64,000 nucleotides of DNA from assembly GCA_964035545.1 (NCBI GenBank), contig OZ037765.1, forward strand, positions 31,571,504 to 31,635,503. The letters are read 5' to 3'. The notes beneath the pieces are model-generated. The model saw only the letters and a list, made by a program, of their open reading frames with translations, ran no database searches and was not told the DNA's origin. The stretch's first letter is position 1, and each line of letters opens with the position of its first letter. Of the stretch, positions 46,928 through 61,900 are shown in pieces. Made by a program: the position numbers and the translations under genes. This DNA is from Bugula neritina. Lineage: Eukaryota > Bryozoa > Gymnolaemata > Cheilostomatida > Bugulidae.

Positions 46928-49900
46928 TGATTTCATAATTAAATGAAGTTATGGTACTGCACAAATGTTTTTATTTTGTTTAGTATATAAATATAATAAG
47001 TAATATGACACTTGAATCAGTTACTAGTTTCTCAAAGCTGAAATATAATATATAACAACTAAATTTACTCTTATTTTTACTTGATTTGTGCTTGATTGCA
47101 ACATATAATGAAGACTCAATATTGATTTTGGATGAACTGTTATAGTGATAGTTATAGACTATAGTCATCAATGTTGAATTGCCTCTGATTGGTTTGCTAT
47201 TCCCTTGTGAACTTCAGAGTCTCAAAAGAAGTGGAGATGAGTGTTAGAGATGCCAGTCTGCGCTGGTTCTTCCAGCTGACAACGTCTGCAGCTCTGAATT
47301 GCGTGGAGACGTTTCCTGCCTACAGACAGCTTGTGATTGGTCAGGCCAAGTATGTGAACTTTGAACTTTACCGCCTTGTGAAACCTTACTTTAGTCTAAT
47401 AGTTGTAAGGCACGTATGCTTATTATATCTTGTTTGGTTGCACTACAAAGCTAATTTTTATTCGTCACATTTTCATTAAAATCCCGGTAGCGAGATTTGG
47501 CTCATGCATTTAACTTGACATTGTTTTAGAATTTTTGTCTTTGAAATAAATTCACAATCTTCATCAAATAGGCAGCAGACTGCATATGACTTACAAATCT
47601 TGCTACTTGAATGAACATTCTTATCAAGTTTACTTCATTAGCATTTCTACTGTAATATCTGTATTTTTATAAAAAATTTGTAGTATTATGTATTTTTTAC
47701 TTTGAAGAGAAGCGTTCAAGCATATCAAACCGATGGCACTGTGCCAAGGTAGCTCGGAAAGACCAAAGTTTATTAGCAAGCCTATTCTCGCTGAGATCCA
47801 CTCCTTTCTGCAGAGTTTGACCAGGTAGGGAGAGTATACTAGTATCACAGTGTTAGTTTACTCTCTATCAAATCTAAGAATATTCCTATCTCTACTCTTC
47901 TCTTTCTTGATCGTTGTTCCTAAAATCTTAAGTTTTTTTTGTTAAAGTTTGCAACAAAGTAGCATTTGCTTTTTCCACTGTAAGATCTTTTTAGCAACAA
48001 TTCCCATCAGTGTTTTTACTTTTAATTTATAGTAAGTAAATTCTAATGACGTTTAACTGTTGACTGTTAGCCTGTCTGCCAGTCTCTTATTATTCCCTAC
48101 TATTCTTATAATTTATTTGATGACAGAAATGGGTCGGAGGAGCTCTCTGATGACATCCTGTTGTGTAAAATCAAGTACAGCCTGGCAGCATCCGACCTGG
48201 CCAGCATCATATCAGTCTTGTCTTATCTGCTCGGTACGCTCTACTAGTTATATTCTGTCATAGTAGTTGTTATCTCATATTATATGATGTGAGTGTGGAG
48301 GCCTTCATGTTTGATTACTATGTTTTACGTTACAATTGATGACAAAAATAGTACAATTTTTTACTAATATTTTGACCATCACCATTTCTGAAATATATAA
48401 TGAATAGCAATATGCATCTTCAGAGTTGAAATTATTATATATACAAACACACATGCAACGGTTTGAATGAACATAGCTTATCAATTTTAATGTACATTTT
48501 AACCAGACTTCAGTAAACCCAAACTATTTTCAATATAGCAAAACATTTATCTACTTGATATACTATGCTTGGTCTGCATATTTTCGCAGTTTGCTTTAAG
48601 GCAATGAAGTATTGATATTTACACGAAGTTTTGTACAAACTAATTAGTTCAAATGTGAAGACAACTCCTTATTTCTCATGTACTAATTCTAGATAACCCT
48701 GAGAGGTCTATTGATACAGAGCAGCTCATTAGCTCCATGCAAACTGTGAGAACTAAATTCTGGACCAAAGGAGGTGAGATGATTTTAGCTTAGTTTTGTT
48801 ACTTTTAGAGCAAATATTTATAAAATTATGTGTTTTTTCTATGCATGTTAACTTACATGCATTTCAACTTTAATTAGGAGGGCAAATAAGGGGTATTTAT
48901 AGGAAAGTAACATGGAAACAAATTTTATGCTGCCTAAATTTTTGTCGAATGAAATTTTAGTCTTGTGTTTTCAATATGGTAGGAGTAGCGTGTTTAGGCT
49001 ATTTAACAATTCAATGTTTGTTTGTTTGTTTCACAAACTTGACTAAACACATGTTGCAGCTTGCAGGAGCAAGTCACATGACATTTATCAACTGCAATAT
49101 ATTGCTTTCTTTATAATCTATGCATATGTTTTTAATATGAAAGACTATTTTGTTGTATAGTAAATAAGTTCTCAATTAAAATTGCTAGACTATTTTGTGC
49201 TTTATAGGCTCAACCTCTGTCTTCTTATAATATAGCTTTTATTCATGCTTTGTAACGTGATTGTGTGCTGTGTAGAGAGATCGCTCTCTCTCAACTATGT
49301 TGATTGTGACGGAGGAGAGAAACAGGCCGAGAGTGCTGACTGTATACATCCCAGGGAAATCATAGCCTATGATTCTAGTGTCCACTCCGAAGACGGTAGG
49401 AAGGAGCCTGTATTTTTTATATTGTGTGCTATAAACTCAACTAACATTCGTTTTTGGAATTTTTAATTATTTTGTAGTCTGTCTGTACCACTACTCTATA
49501 TATTTACATTCTACTCTCTGTTACTACTCTATATATCTACATTCTACTCTATGTTACTACTATATATATCTACATTCTACTCTATGTTACTACTCTATAT
49601 ATCCACATTCTACTCTATGTTACTACTCTATATATCTACATTCTACTCTATGTTACTACAAAGCTATTGAAATTACTGCAGCTATTGTTAATATGTTCTC
49701 ATTCCTGCAGCGTACACAGCCAAGAAAGGCAAGACTAAGTTCTCCTTAATACTGGAGGCTGCGGAAAGTATACAGATAACCCGTCTGACCGTACGTCCAG
49801 CAAAAGGAGACAAAGGCGTTCGATGTGGGCTACTATTCCTCTTGCCTCTATCAGAAGTTGTCTCCTCTAAAAGGTAGAAAACTGTCTATAGTTGTGGGTT

Positions 49901-52900
49901 TCTTTATACGTGGCATTTTAAACATAATATATAACATCATTTTATGTTATTATTTGATGTATATATGCTTTTCTTTGTGCTAGCAAAAGTTTATTTATTA
50001 GTTGCTTGTCATTATTTGGTAAATATTGATTTTTTTTAGTTTTACAAAAATGTAGGTTTAATTGCCAAGGAACTTTTGAATTGTGTAATAGTTATGTTAG
50101 TTGTAAAACACGCAGAGGTGTGTTTTGTAGCGAGGAGAAGTCTCCGCCCACTCTGCTGAAGAGCAAATCCTCTCTGAGTGCAGAAGACCAGAAAGCTCTG
50201 TACAAAAGGCTGGAGAAGTATGACGACTGGACAAAGGCTGACTATGAGGCCCACAAGAAGGAAGAAGATGGAAAATCTGGGAAAGCTGACGGACTTCTCT
50301 GCTTTTTCTCTGTTCCGGAAGATCCTAATGACTGGTTAGAAGTTATTATTAGACTACTAGTGTAGGAGCAAAGGCTAGACTAGAATTTTCTAGACATTGA
50401 CTGGCAAAACACTTTCTCAAATATTACAATTTAAAATGTAAGGATTTAAGATATAGAGTTGAGCAGCAAAAGTTCAAAGTTCATAGTTTTGAGAGATAGT
50501 TTTGATGACTTCTATTTGATGCTCTGTTCCTCTTGCAGCAGTTTACATTTTACATTTTTACATCAGCTTGTGTTTTGCATCTCACTATTCTCATATCTCA
50601 CTTTGAAGGGATGAGATAGATCTGCCTATTGGTGAACAGGTCAGAGGTCATGTTGTAGTGGTGAAGTTCCTTCGGCCTCGTTCTGACCAGAGCGAGAAGA
50701 TTGGGGTGATAGGATTGAATTTGTTTGGTTACACGAGAACCTCCGACTACTTCCTAGATGTAAGTAATATTCTTGCAGGAAATGTAGCAGACAAAGTGAA
50801 ATGTTTTTATTTATTATTTGCAATGTTTGTGTTGTGTTTACGTTTTGTTTTAGATTGATTTCCCAGCGGAGAATTGCACACTCAAAGCTTCAGAATTGTG
50901 TCACACCATCCTTTCCTTTCTCATAGTCATTATTAAGAGTCTGGTGAGTTATGCTCTATAACCATCTTATGATCCTTCTATAACCTTCTTATGACCCTTC
51001 TATAACCTTCTTATGACCCTTCTATAATCTTCTTATGACCCTTCTATAATCTTCTTATGACCCTTCTATAATCTTCTTATGATCCTTCTATAATCTTCTT
51101 ATGATCCTTCTATAATCTTCTTATGAACCTTCTATAATCTTCTATAACTTTCTTAGAAACTTTCTATAACCTTTTTATATGCGGTTTTCTTGTCGAGGTA
51201 GTGTTTGCACAGCATACTTATCTTGGTGATGCTGTCCTTGCAGGAGAATCGGCACTCATCAGAAGCTAAACTGCCATTGGTCGATTTCTCTAGACTGTCT
51301 GTATCACTTATCACTGAGTTCTTCCAGAAGATTCAAAGGTAAGATTGTTGTGCTTATGATTTGAGTTAAATATTCAAGTGTATGTTTGTTACATAGTAGA
51401 AAGTGTATAGATAACACACTATGAGTGTAAGTATATTGTATATGAAAAGTATTAGTATATGACACATAAGAAGTGTAAGTATAGCATAAACTAAAAACAT
51501 TGTTATGTAGCTACAAAGACATGGTTCTAATGAGGAAGGTGTTGAGGGTGTGTCACTGCATCTTCCTCAACTGGACTCCGGGGAAGGACGAGAAAGATTC
51601 CGGGCTACTCTTTGAGACATTTAGCTCCATAATAAACTGCCCCGAGGAGCTGGACCAATCAGTTCTGTCTGTGGCCAGGAGTGTTATAGTTGATGGTGGG
51701 TGTTGATGAGTACTCTGTGTGGAGTGTAGAGTACTCTGTGTGGAGTATAGAGTACTCTGTGTGGAGTATAGAGTACTCTGTGTGGAGTATAGAGTACTCT
51801 TTATGGAGTATAGAATACTCTGTGTGAAGTATAGAGTATAGAATACATGTATAAGCTGATGTGGTGTTTTGATGCTCTGGTATAAGTTCTGAAGCTGATT
51901 GGTGTTTGTTGGTCCATGTATTCTGCTCCCCTTACTGTGTGTTATGTGCTGCAGGTGCTAAGGCTTTCTTTCCTAATGATGAGATGAGAAAGGATCAACT
52001 GTTGCGCATGTTGAAGGGCATTAATGTGAGTTGATGGTATTCTCGTATTATTTAATTGTTACGGAGTCTAATTGTAGCCTTTCCAAGCATTTACATTTAA
52101 CTTTATTATTTTACTGTTATATTAGTTTTTTTAATACAATTTTGCCAAGTTGCAGCTTAGTTATATTGAAACAGTTGAACTATTAACTCAATTTAGTGTC
52201 GCAGTTGATGTTTGAGTGTGTTTTTGTATGCAGAAAGCTGACGAACTGCCCAGCACTGGTCTTGTGTTTGAATCTCTCTGCCAGTTCTTCAGTGACGTGG
52301 AACCATCGGCATTGCTCAATCTACCCACTCCTGGGGAGTGCATTAAATCAGCAGAAACTCTGCAGGTAAGTCTTTCAGATTGTTATCCTTTTCTTTATTA
52401 CTTCATTATTTATTCTTCTTTACTTTTATAATAAGTAACTGCACATATTTTCTTCAGAATATATTAATATATACTGTAAGTTTCATGTTTGTAGGGGGTA
52501 ACTGAAAGCTGCTTTGAGATCATTGATACATTGATATGCGTGACCTTGCACAAAGCGCTAGCTTCAACCTCTAAATCTAGCCAATCAGGCAAAAGTTTAG
52601 AAACACTTTCTATGCTCTCATCTGGAGTTGCCCACCCGGTTTTGGTAAAACTTCTCTCTTGTCTGCAAACGGGCTTCTTGGTTTGGATAAACTCTGCTAG
52701 ATCAACTGGCAATGAAGAGCTGAAGAAGAAGTGTGAACAACTCTTGTTAGCTTGTAAGTTAGACCTTATTTCTACATCTCTTGCTATTTATGATAACCGG
52801 GAGTTGTCCTTACTTGACTCAATTTTGTTAAGTTTGTGTTGAGGAAAATCAGTAGTTGGTAATCCATGTTTTTGGTTTTGAAGAATCTTTGCCAGATTTA

Positions 52901-55900
52901 AAGTTATGGGGATATTTCTGTTTGGACATCTGGATTTTATATTGCTTTAAAGGCTCAATTGTTTCTGTTGTTGTGATCTAGCGACTAGTGTAAGATACTC
53001 TCTGGTTAATGAAGCATTTCCTTTCTCGGTCTATATATTTACAATACTCTGTGTCATATTGTAGACCTGAAGATGGCTGTAGGCCATTGCATTACTTTTA
53101 CGGACTTTTTCCTAGAGCTGCCCGATACTCAAAACTCCACCTTGTTCAACATGGAGGATGACCTCGTCTTCTCTACTCTCAAACAAATGGTAAGTTTGTC
53201 TTTTCTTTTGGGTAACAGCTTTAAATACTGAGTAGCAAATATCCAGCGCGTATTAACTTGGCGAAAAATTTAACGCTGGCCAATTATTTTAGTTTTGACT
53301 CACTACCTGAACAGGACAGAGCAGAGATAGGTAAAAAATTAATTGAGTTTTGCAGAGGGGTGTGGTTGCTGAAGTATCTTTGAAATTTCAATTCAATTAG
53401 TCAGCATTTAAATGTGCTGCCACACAGCACACCTGTTTGAGGTTGTCATAGTCTCAGTTGTGTCATACAGATCTTGTATCTCACAGGTGGTGTACCTCTC
53501 GGAGTACTGTAGGAGTGGTGCTTCGGCCGAACACAACATGGACATCCTGGAGGTGCTCTGGCCGTTTGTACAGAAGATGAAGACTCTGCATTTGAAGCTT
53601 CCGGATCATTTCCCTCTGGTAGGTTGCGTGTCTGAAGTGTGCTAACGTAGTCCAGGTTATGAAACACAGACTTCTTAATAATAATATAATATTATATTTT
53701 AATATAATAATGTAAGATAATAATATAATATAATGTAATAATATAGTATAATATAATATAATGAAGTAATACAATCATACAATATAATATAATAATACAA
53801 TGTAATAGAATAATACAATGTAACGATATAATGATACATCAATTTGATATAATGTAGCCCAAGTTATAAGACACAGACTTTTTAGATCACATTTTACATA
53901 CTACTTTTCCCTACCTGCTAGGCTAAGAACTCAAAAACACTAAAGTGATACCAACTCATATAGTAATATGGAATCACATCATATTTTATCTGTAATTTTA
54001 TTACAAGTTGGGTCATGGAACTCATATTATAACATAATACTGAATGGGCTTAAGTTTGTACACCATAACCTGATTTCTTACAACATAGGTTGAGCTCGTA
54101 CACCTTAGCTTGAGTTCTTATGTATTCAATTTGTTTGCCCCTCATATACTTGTTGGCTTCAATTTTACTTTGTACCTTACAGCTGGAGAGTGACCACTGG
54201 TCTAATGTGAGTACAGATATAGAAGTTATCAACACCTGGACGGAGGAGTCACCCCACAACTACGCTAACAATCAAAATATCACAAAGACATTCAACAGTC
54301 CCGGTGCCAAGTACTTTGTCATCGAGTTTGACTCTCGTTGTCACACGGAGAGGAAGTACGACTACCTCGAGTTCTCCAACACCACCGGTACCACTCATAA
54401 GTTTGATCAGAAGGTTGGCTCGGACTCGTGGCCTCTCAGACTTGAGATTAAGGGCAATAAGCTGAAGTTTCTCTTTCACTCGGATCAAAGCAACAACGAG
54501 TGGGGATACAAGTTTACTGTGAGTGTAGTGTGTGTACTATATGATAGTTGTAGGATAAACGTGGGTGTTTGGAGATGTGTTTCAGTGAGAAATATTGCAG
54601 TGCATGTTTTTCTTGTTTAATTTCAATTAAAACTTTGATATGACGAAGTGGGTTCTAAATTTCAAGTGGTAATGTGTATTTAAAAGATTTGGAAAAGCTA
54701 TTAATTTTATTCAAGTATGAGTTTATTTAAGTTAACTCTAAGATACTGGGAATATATACTGCGACTGATCTATATAGAGTGAAGTGTATATTGCAGGTGA
54801 CAGCAAAAGGTATTCCTGACACACCTGTAGGCCAGCTGTTTGACTTTCACCTTTCTTTGTCCTTGCTGCTGGGAGACGTGTGTGGGCGGACACTTGGAAT
54901 GCCTATGAAAGTGGAGAGCACGCCCTCGCTAGATGTACAGGCTGACAATGAGGCTGTAATGCTGAAAAGCACCCTCTGGAAGACGTTGTTTAGAGCTGGA
55001 TACCAGCCAACAGATAGGCTGGAGAGATCATTGTCTGGCAGATTTGTGAGTGTAGAGGTCTTGTGCATAACATAGGCCGTTTTTGAATAATATTTCAACG
55101 CTCATCATAAGCAGGTCTTGGCTTAGCTTAGTTTTGACATTAAGTCAAAATGATCAATTTGCTTAAAGAATCCTAGACATTTATGCAGCATTAAATTATT
55201 TAAATATATCTTGGCTATCAGCTAAATACAACTTCAGGGTAGTATGCTCAAGCATATTGGTTCTATAATATATTTTGTACATACATGTTTTGAATTGATT
55301 ACGAATTACGGCTTAGTTACATGGTTAGTTAGTTAGTTAGTTATTATATGTAGTTGATAGCCAAGATATATGTGAATACTTTGACACTGCATAAATGTGT
55401 AGGAGATTCCTTAAAAAATAATTGCTAAAACATTTATTCTGGACAAGTGAAATCCAATTTAATTAAAAATAATTGAAATCATTATGCATTTTAGTTTTGG
55501 AGACCTAATTTCATGCTCATCACCATGACTCATAACTCATGATAATCACCATGACTCATGACTCATTATCTGTAGCTGTTATCCACACAACTAGTAAATT
55601 TGCTTGGCACTTTGTAGATGCATGGTTGTTATGATAAAGTAAAGGGATACTTGCTGGAGTTACTCAATGATCACACAGCTGAACCTTACAAATCTCTTCT
55701 AGCGCAGTGTGTATCTTTCCTCCTTCTTACAAGTTTGAACTAACTTCTGAGTATAATGTTATTCTTGAATTATGTCAGTTGATAATTACATTTTTTATCA
55801 GAAGTATTTTCTGGTTACAGTTTTTCAGTTGACATTGATTGCATATTGTGTTGTAGTTTACAATCAAGGTGTAAACACTACCAAAAGGTTGGTATCCCTG

Positions 55901-58900
55901 AAATCACGTCAGCGATCCTCCACACATTTGCTGCCTTTGTCTACCACACCAATGATGTGTGTGAAAGTCTAGCTGAATACAGTGAGTACTGTTTTCTTCC
56001 TTCTGCATTGTTAGTGTTTCTAGTATCATAAGAACTTGTCTAATCGGTTTGAACGCAATTTGCTAATTATAGACTGTGTATTTTTTATTGTTTTCTATCA
56101 ACTCAATGATTTATCTTACATGAGTTAATGATGGCTAATCATGTTAAATGCTAAAGTTTCTTATTATTTATTTTACAGTAAACAACGAGCAAACTGAAAG
56201 CCTTGTCGATGGCATATACCAGGCTTACAACCTTGCCGAGCAGATGAGGCTTCCCTTGGTGAGTCATCTTGACTGTGTATAGTGATTGTGACTAGGTATA
56301 GTTATTGTAGCTATACTATATAGTTTACTGTGAATATATATAGTGATTGTGACTGTGTGTAATTATTGTGACTATGTATAGTTATTGTGACTATGTATAG
56401 TTATTGTGACTGTGTATAGTTATTGTGACTATGATGATATGAAAGCTTGTAGTCTATCAAAACCGAATTTATTTATATAGCTAGTAGAAATTTGATGTGC
56501 AGTAACTGCAGTGTTTCACTCAAAGAAAGCATGCAGGCTGTAATTGTATAGGGTAGTATAATACAAAATGTTGATTGACTGTAGGACTGTGTTGTAATAT
56601 TTTAGATCTCTCTGAGACAGAAAGTCTTAGAGAAAGGAGAACCAAACAGTTATACTCTACGTAAGTTCACGCTCCTTTTACGCTACTTACTACAAACTTT
56701 AATAATATATAAAATCTGTGTAAAACCTCTGGAAATGATGGTTTTTATAAATTTTCAGTAGTTGGCTAGATTTGGGCAGGTTAAATAATTATTAAAAGCA
56801 TCTCCAATTGACGTGCCTGATTACAGTATCAAAGCTACTAAGACCACACCATGTGTCATGCTTCAATTGAGTAATAAAATAGTCCTGTTGTATGTTTAGT
56901 AAATTTTTCTACGTTGTTAGTTTTATAAGCACTTTCTGCTAACAGCTCAGGAAATGATAGACAAAGCGAACCTGCTGCTCAAGTTTGCTGCGTTGACTAA
57001 GGCACCCACCTTTGACCGATATCCTAAAACTATGAAACCCCGCAAGGCCTCAGCCCGTAGACCTGGAGACAGTGACCTACTAAAGAGAGTAAGTTAGTGA
57101 CCTACTAAAGAGGGTAAGTTAGTGACCTATTAAAGAGAGTAAGTTAGTGACCTACTAAAGAGGGTAAGTTAATGACCTACTAAAGAGGGTAAGTTAGTGA
57201 CCTACTAAAGAGGGTAAGTTAGTGACTTACTAAAGAGGGTAAGTTAGTGACCTACTAAAGAGGGTAAGTTAGTGACCTATTAAAGAGAGTAAGTTAGTGA
57301 CCTACTAAAGAGGGTAAGTTAATGACCTACTAAAGAGGGTAAGTTAATGACCTACTAAAGAGGGTAAGTTAATGACCTACTAAAGGGAGTAAGTTAGTGA
57401 CCTACTAAGATTCAGACCTAGCATGGCTGTATTGTATGATCTATTAGCTAGATCAAAGTGTCAAAAGGTAACAGCCTTCCTCTGAAACTTTCTCATAGTA
57501 ATTCCATCTGGAAATGGCGCTTGTAATCAGGTTAGGATTTTATTGTGTTGTCTCTGATAGCAAGTTGCACTGCATGCATTTTATTTCAAATATTAGTAAT
57601 CTTCAGCACATAGTTAGTAGTGAAGAAAATAGTTATACTTATGTTATACTCATGCTTACTATTGTATGATATGATTTTTATTATATAGCTGGAAGGCAGC
57701 ATACCGGAGAAATATGGACAGTTCCATCTGGTGTTGGAGTTCATAGTTGAACCGAGCTGGAACTGTCAGCTGGTAGAGAACACAATCCAGCAGCGAATAA
57801 AGAAATCTAAAGCTCTGTGTAAAACTTATCAACTCATATGCGATTATATCAAGTCTTCTCAAAATAATGATATTGTACAGGTGTGTATTCTGACACTGTA
57901 TACTTACACTGTATACTTACACTCTATACTTACACTGTCTACCTACACTGTATACTTACACTGTGTACTTACACTGTGTACTTACGCTGTGTACTTACAG
58001 TGTGTTCTTACACTCTATACTTACACTGTCTACCTACACTGTGTAAGTACACTGTATTCTTACACTGTGTACTTACACTGTACACTTAGACTGTATACTC
58101 ACTCTCTATACTCACACTGTGTACTAATACACTGTTGTAAACTGACACACTTTTATATTATTTTACAAACATATCTTTTAATTTTTACCGAATGCAAATC
58201 TTGTTTATACTTTTCATTTTTTTTGTAAACTTGTATAGAGTTGTGATGTAAATTACAAGTTTTTGAGTTAATATAATAATTAATATGACATCCTACAGAT
58301 AGACACTATATATAATATAATAATGAGTATCATGTCCTACAGATAGACACTATGCTGTTTCTAAGAGCTGTCCTTGGCTCACAAAAAGCATTTCCTGTCC
58401 ACTATGCCGATGCCGTTGATGGGTGTGGCCTCCAGCAAGAGTCTAAGCTGAGAATGCACTATTACAGTCTCGTCAGACTTCTAGTGAACGCCGTGCAATC
58501 ATTTCCTGGAGAGGTTCAGGGCAAGTAAGTTTGGTGGAGAAATGTTGAAGATTCACTGCAATGCTTACAGCTAAACATAGATGTGTGAATGTGTTTGTAT
58601 TATTCTGGTGTCGTGACATCACGTAGCAAAGCTCTGTAGCTTAACACTTTAGATAAAAGTGGGATCACCCAAAAGTTTGGTTTCTTACGTTTATTCTGTT
58701 ACTGGGTATGGCAACCTCTAACAGTTTTTTAAACTGCTAAGTAAAATATTTGTGTATTGTGTTTACCTTGCAGTTTGAAGGTGAATAAACGGTAGGTAAT
58801 AATGTTTGGTTTACATATTACAATGTAGTGTATGATGTGTAATATATATGTGACATATGTCACTATACGTCACATATTTCTGTGACTATATGTCACATCT

Positions 58901-61900
58901 CATATACACGTGTTGTAATATTATGCTACATTCTGTTATATTATATATTGCGCTGTATTCTGTTATTTTATATATTTCAATTACATTGTTAACTTACAGT
59001 ATGCTATGTTACATGTAACATAAGCATTATAATAATTATGTTTATAATAATTATGTTATTCTATCACTTGAACTTATTATATTATGTCATATATTGTAAT
59101 ATATTATGTTATATTATATTATATTGAACTATGTTACATCATAGTATATTATGTTATATTGTATTGTATTATACTACATTGTATTATATTATATTATTAT
59201 ACATTGTATTTTGATACATTATTTATATTGCATGCCATTTTATTATATTGTATTACATTATATTATACTGCATATAGGAATCACGCAGCTGCCTGCTCTG
59301 TTATCCACACATGCCTTTTACATCTGCTGGACATGGACTGGAGAGAGAACGACTACGTCTTTCTCAAGGAAATCAACCTGCCCAATGTACTTTTCACTGC
59401 TGCCAGAAGTTAGTATTTCATTGTCGCTGACAATTTCTTTTACTGAAGTTGTCCTCACATACTTTTAGTGAAAATTTACTATGTATTGGTAACAAAACAA
59501 AGCTGCTACTTTATTCTCATAAAATCATAAATTCGTTTAAATGCTAACAATATTTATCAAATTCTTAAAAAATCTTCTTGCACTGGACATGGATATGAAG
59601 TGTGGGTGGATTAGATTGTCGGTCTTTCTAATTGTAGACAGCGTGGCGGTGAGAGAGAGAATTGAACATCTTACGGACGAGGCGGAGGAAATGGCGAGTT
59701 ACGACAGAGACAAGAAGTATTACTCAGAGTGCTGTGACTCGTTCAGTAGCTGGTTCCATGACGGAGGATCCAGTCGTAACAAACAGGTGAGTACCTCTGA
59801 CAGGTGGTTGTTTCTATGCTAACATATTGATAACCTCTGACAGGTGGTTGTTTCTATGCTAGCGTATTGATAACCTCTGACAGGTGGTTGTTTCCATGCT
59901 AGCGTATTGATTACCTCTGACAGGTGGTTGTTTCTATGCTAGCATAATTGATGCCACCAAATTGCCCCATGTGGTTTATGTATGTTTTAACATACTGCTT
60001 GGTGTAAGTCAGTTATACACATACAAAAATAATTTCTAGTTATTATTTCCGGCTTGCTTTTAGTGATAATAGATTAAAATATAGTACTTGTATATGTGGC
60101 ACATGGTGCTACTGTGATAATGTGATGAAGTCACTATTGTACATAAGAGTCTGTTGCAATGGTATAGAAAGTTTACCATGAGCATGTTTATCAACAACAT
60201 GTTTACCATCAACAGGTTTACCAACAGCATGTCTGTAAAGAAGAACACTATGCCCAGAAACTTTAGTCTATTCTGTCAGAACTGAGGTGTTATAATTCAC
60301 AGGAAGTGCAGATGTTTATAGCCAGACACTGTGATCTGCTGGACGTGGAGATATTCTGTGACGGCTGCACCCAGACGCTGCCTGGTAAAAGATATCGCTG
60401 CCTGCAGTGCACTGATATGGACCTGTGTGTTACCTGCTTCACCAGCGGCGTCTGTCCTCAGGGAGATCACAAAGAGGATCATACCTTTGTCTATCTAATG
60501 TAAGTTACTTATATAACTGTATACAGACCAAGGGGAAGATAATTCTCAATAAATTCTAATCTACTTCTATGCATTCCAGGGGAGATAATTTTTAATAAAT
60601 CTCAATATAACTGTATACAACCTGGAAGATATAATTCTCATCAAACCTTAATGATATTTTTCATTTATCAAAATAATGTTGTGAGAACAATTGCAGAATG
60701 TCGTTGAATCCAGCATAATATGAGCTTTAGAAAAAATTTATGCAGCAGACGGTTGATAAGATAGATCAGCGCTACATTCTGATTTAATACAGACACAGCT
60801 GCTATAATATATTCATGTGTAATTTTGTTACATTGCGCTACTATTACTAATAATATTACTGCTGCTGCTACAGCCACTGCCACTTCTACTGCCATGTTTT
60901 AGGTACAAGTGTGACGTGTGTCAAGCCTTTATTAGCGGGGAAAGAGTTCACTGTAAGCAGTGTGAGGACTTTGACCTTTGCTATGGATGCCATAAAAATA
61001 AAAAGACTTTGGCGGGTCACAACGCTGACCATGAAGTCATCAAATTTCCACAAATCAGACGTAAGATTCTACAATATGTTTTAGCTGTTGCTGATCCAAA
61101 TATTTTGTTGATAGTGGCTGGCAACTTTGACTGTAAATAAAGTTGCAGAAAATATTGGTTATGATGAGGCTTTTATCATAAAATCTTTAAGGTTTGAAAA
61201 TAAAAAAAATATATATACTATACTTTATTATTGTTGAACAGATAATTGTTGTACTGTGGTTACTGTTGCTGCGCCACATTACTTAGCACTGAGTTGATTG
61301 ACAAATCAAATTATTGACAAAAATAATCAGATTAGGTTTGTCATTGAATCAGTTTAAATGTAATTATTTTTGTTTAGTTATTGTTATTGTTTATCATTGG
61401 AAGAGGTGTAAACATAGCATTCAGAGTCTTCTGTTGACTAGGGAATTTGTTACAAAAATTGCCATAAAAGAATATTGCTTGTTTCAATGTTTTTTCTCCT
61501 AAATTATTATCATGAAAAGTGCCATGAAATGCGAATAGTAAAACAATAAAAAACAGCGATAGCAACATCAACCTCTGTCACACTGACTTCTGTCACACTG
61601 GATGCTGTCACACTGACTTCTGTCACACCAATTTCTGAATTCTGCTCATACTAGAACAATTAAAGCAGTGACGGTATGCTTATGATCTGCTCATCTGTAA
61701 CGCTGAAGAATGCATGTTATGCTGACCTTGTTTACAGTAAAGTCAGCGAGTAACACTAGTCACATGTCCTCCTACATACACCAGCACGCCTGGCTACAGT
61801 TCACGCAGCTCACCCTGGCTCTGGCCGGTGCCGTCTTTGAGACTGACAGCTCCAAGAGCCTGGGGAGCCCTGGGGAGGAGTACGGTGAGACAGCTACACA

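Noticed and set aside
57074-57410. Regular repeat array considered as CRISPR
   Set aside because: No unique spacers, contiguous units, eukaryotic intron context.
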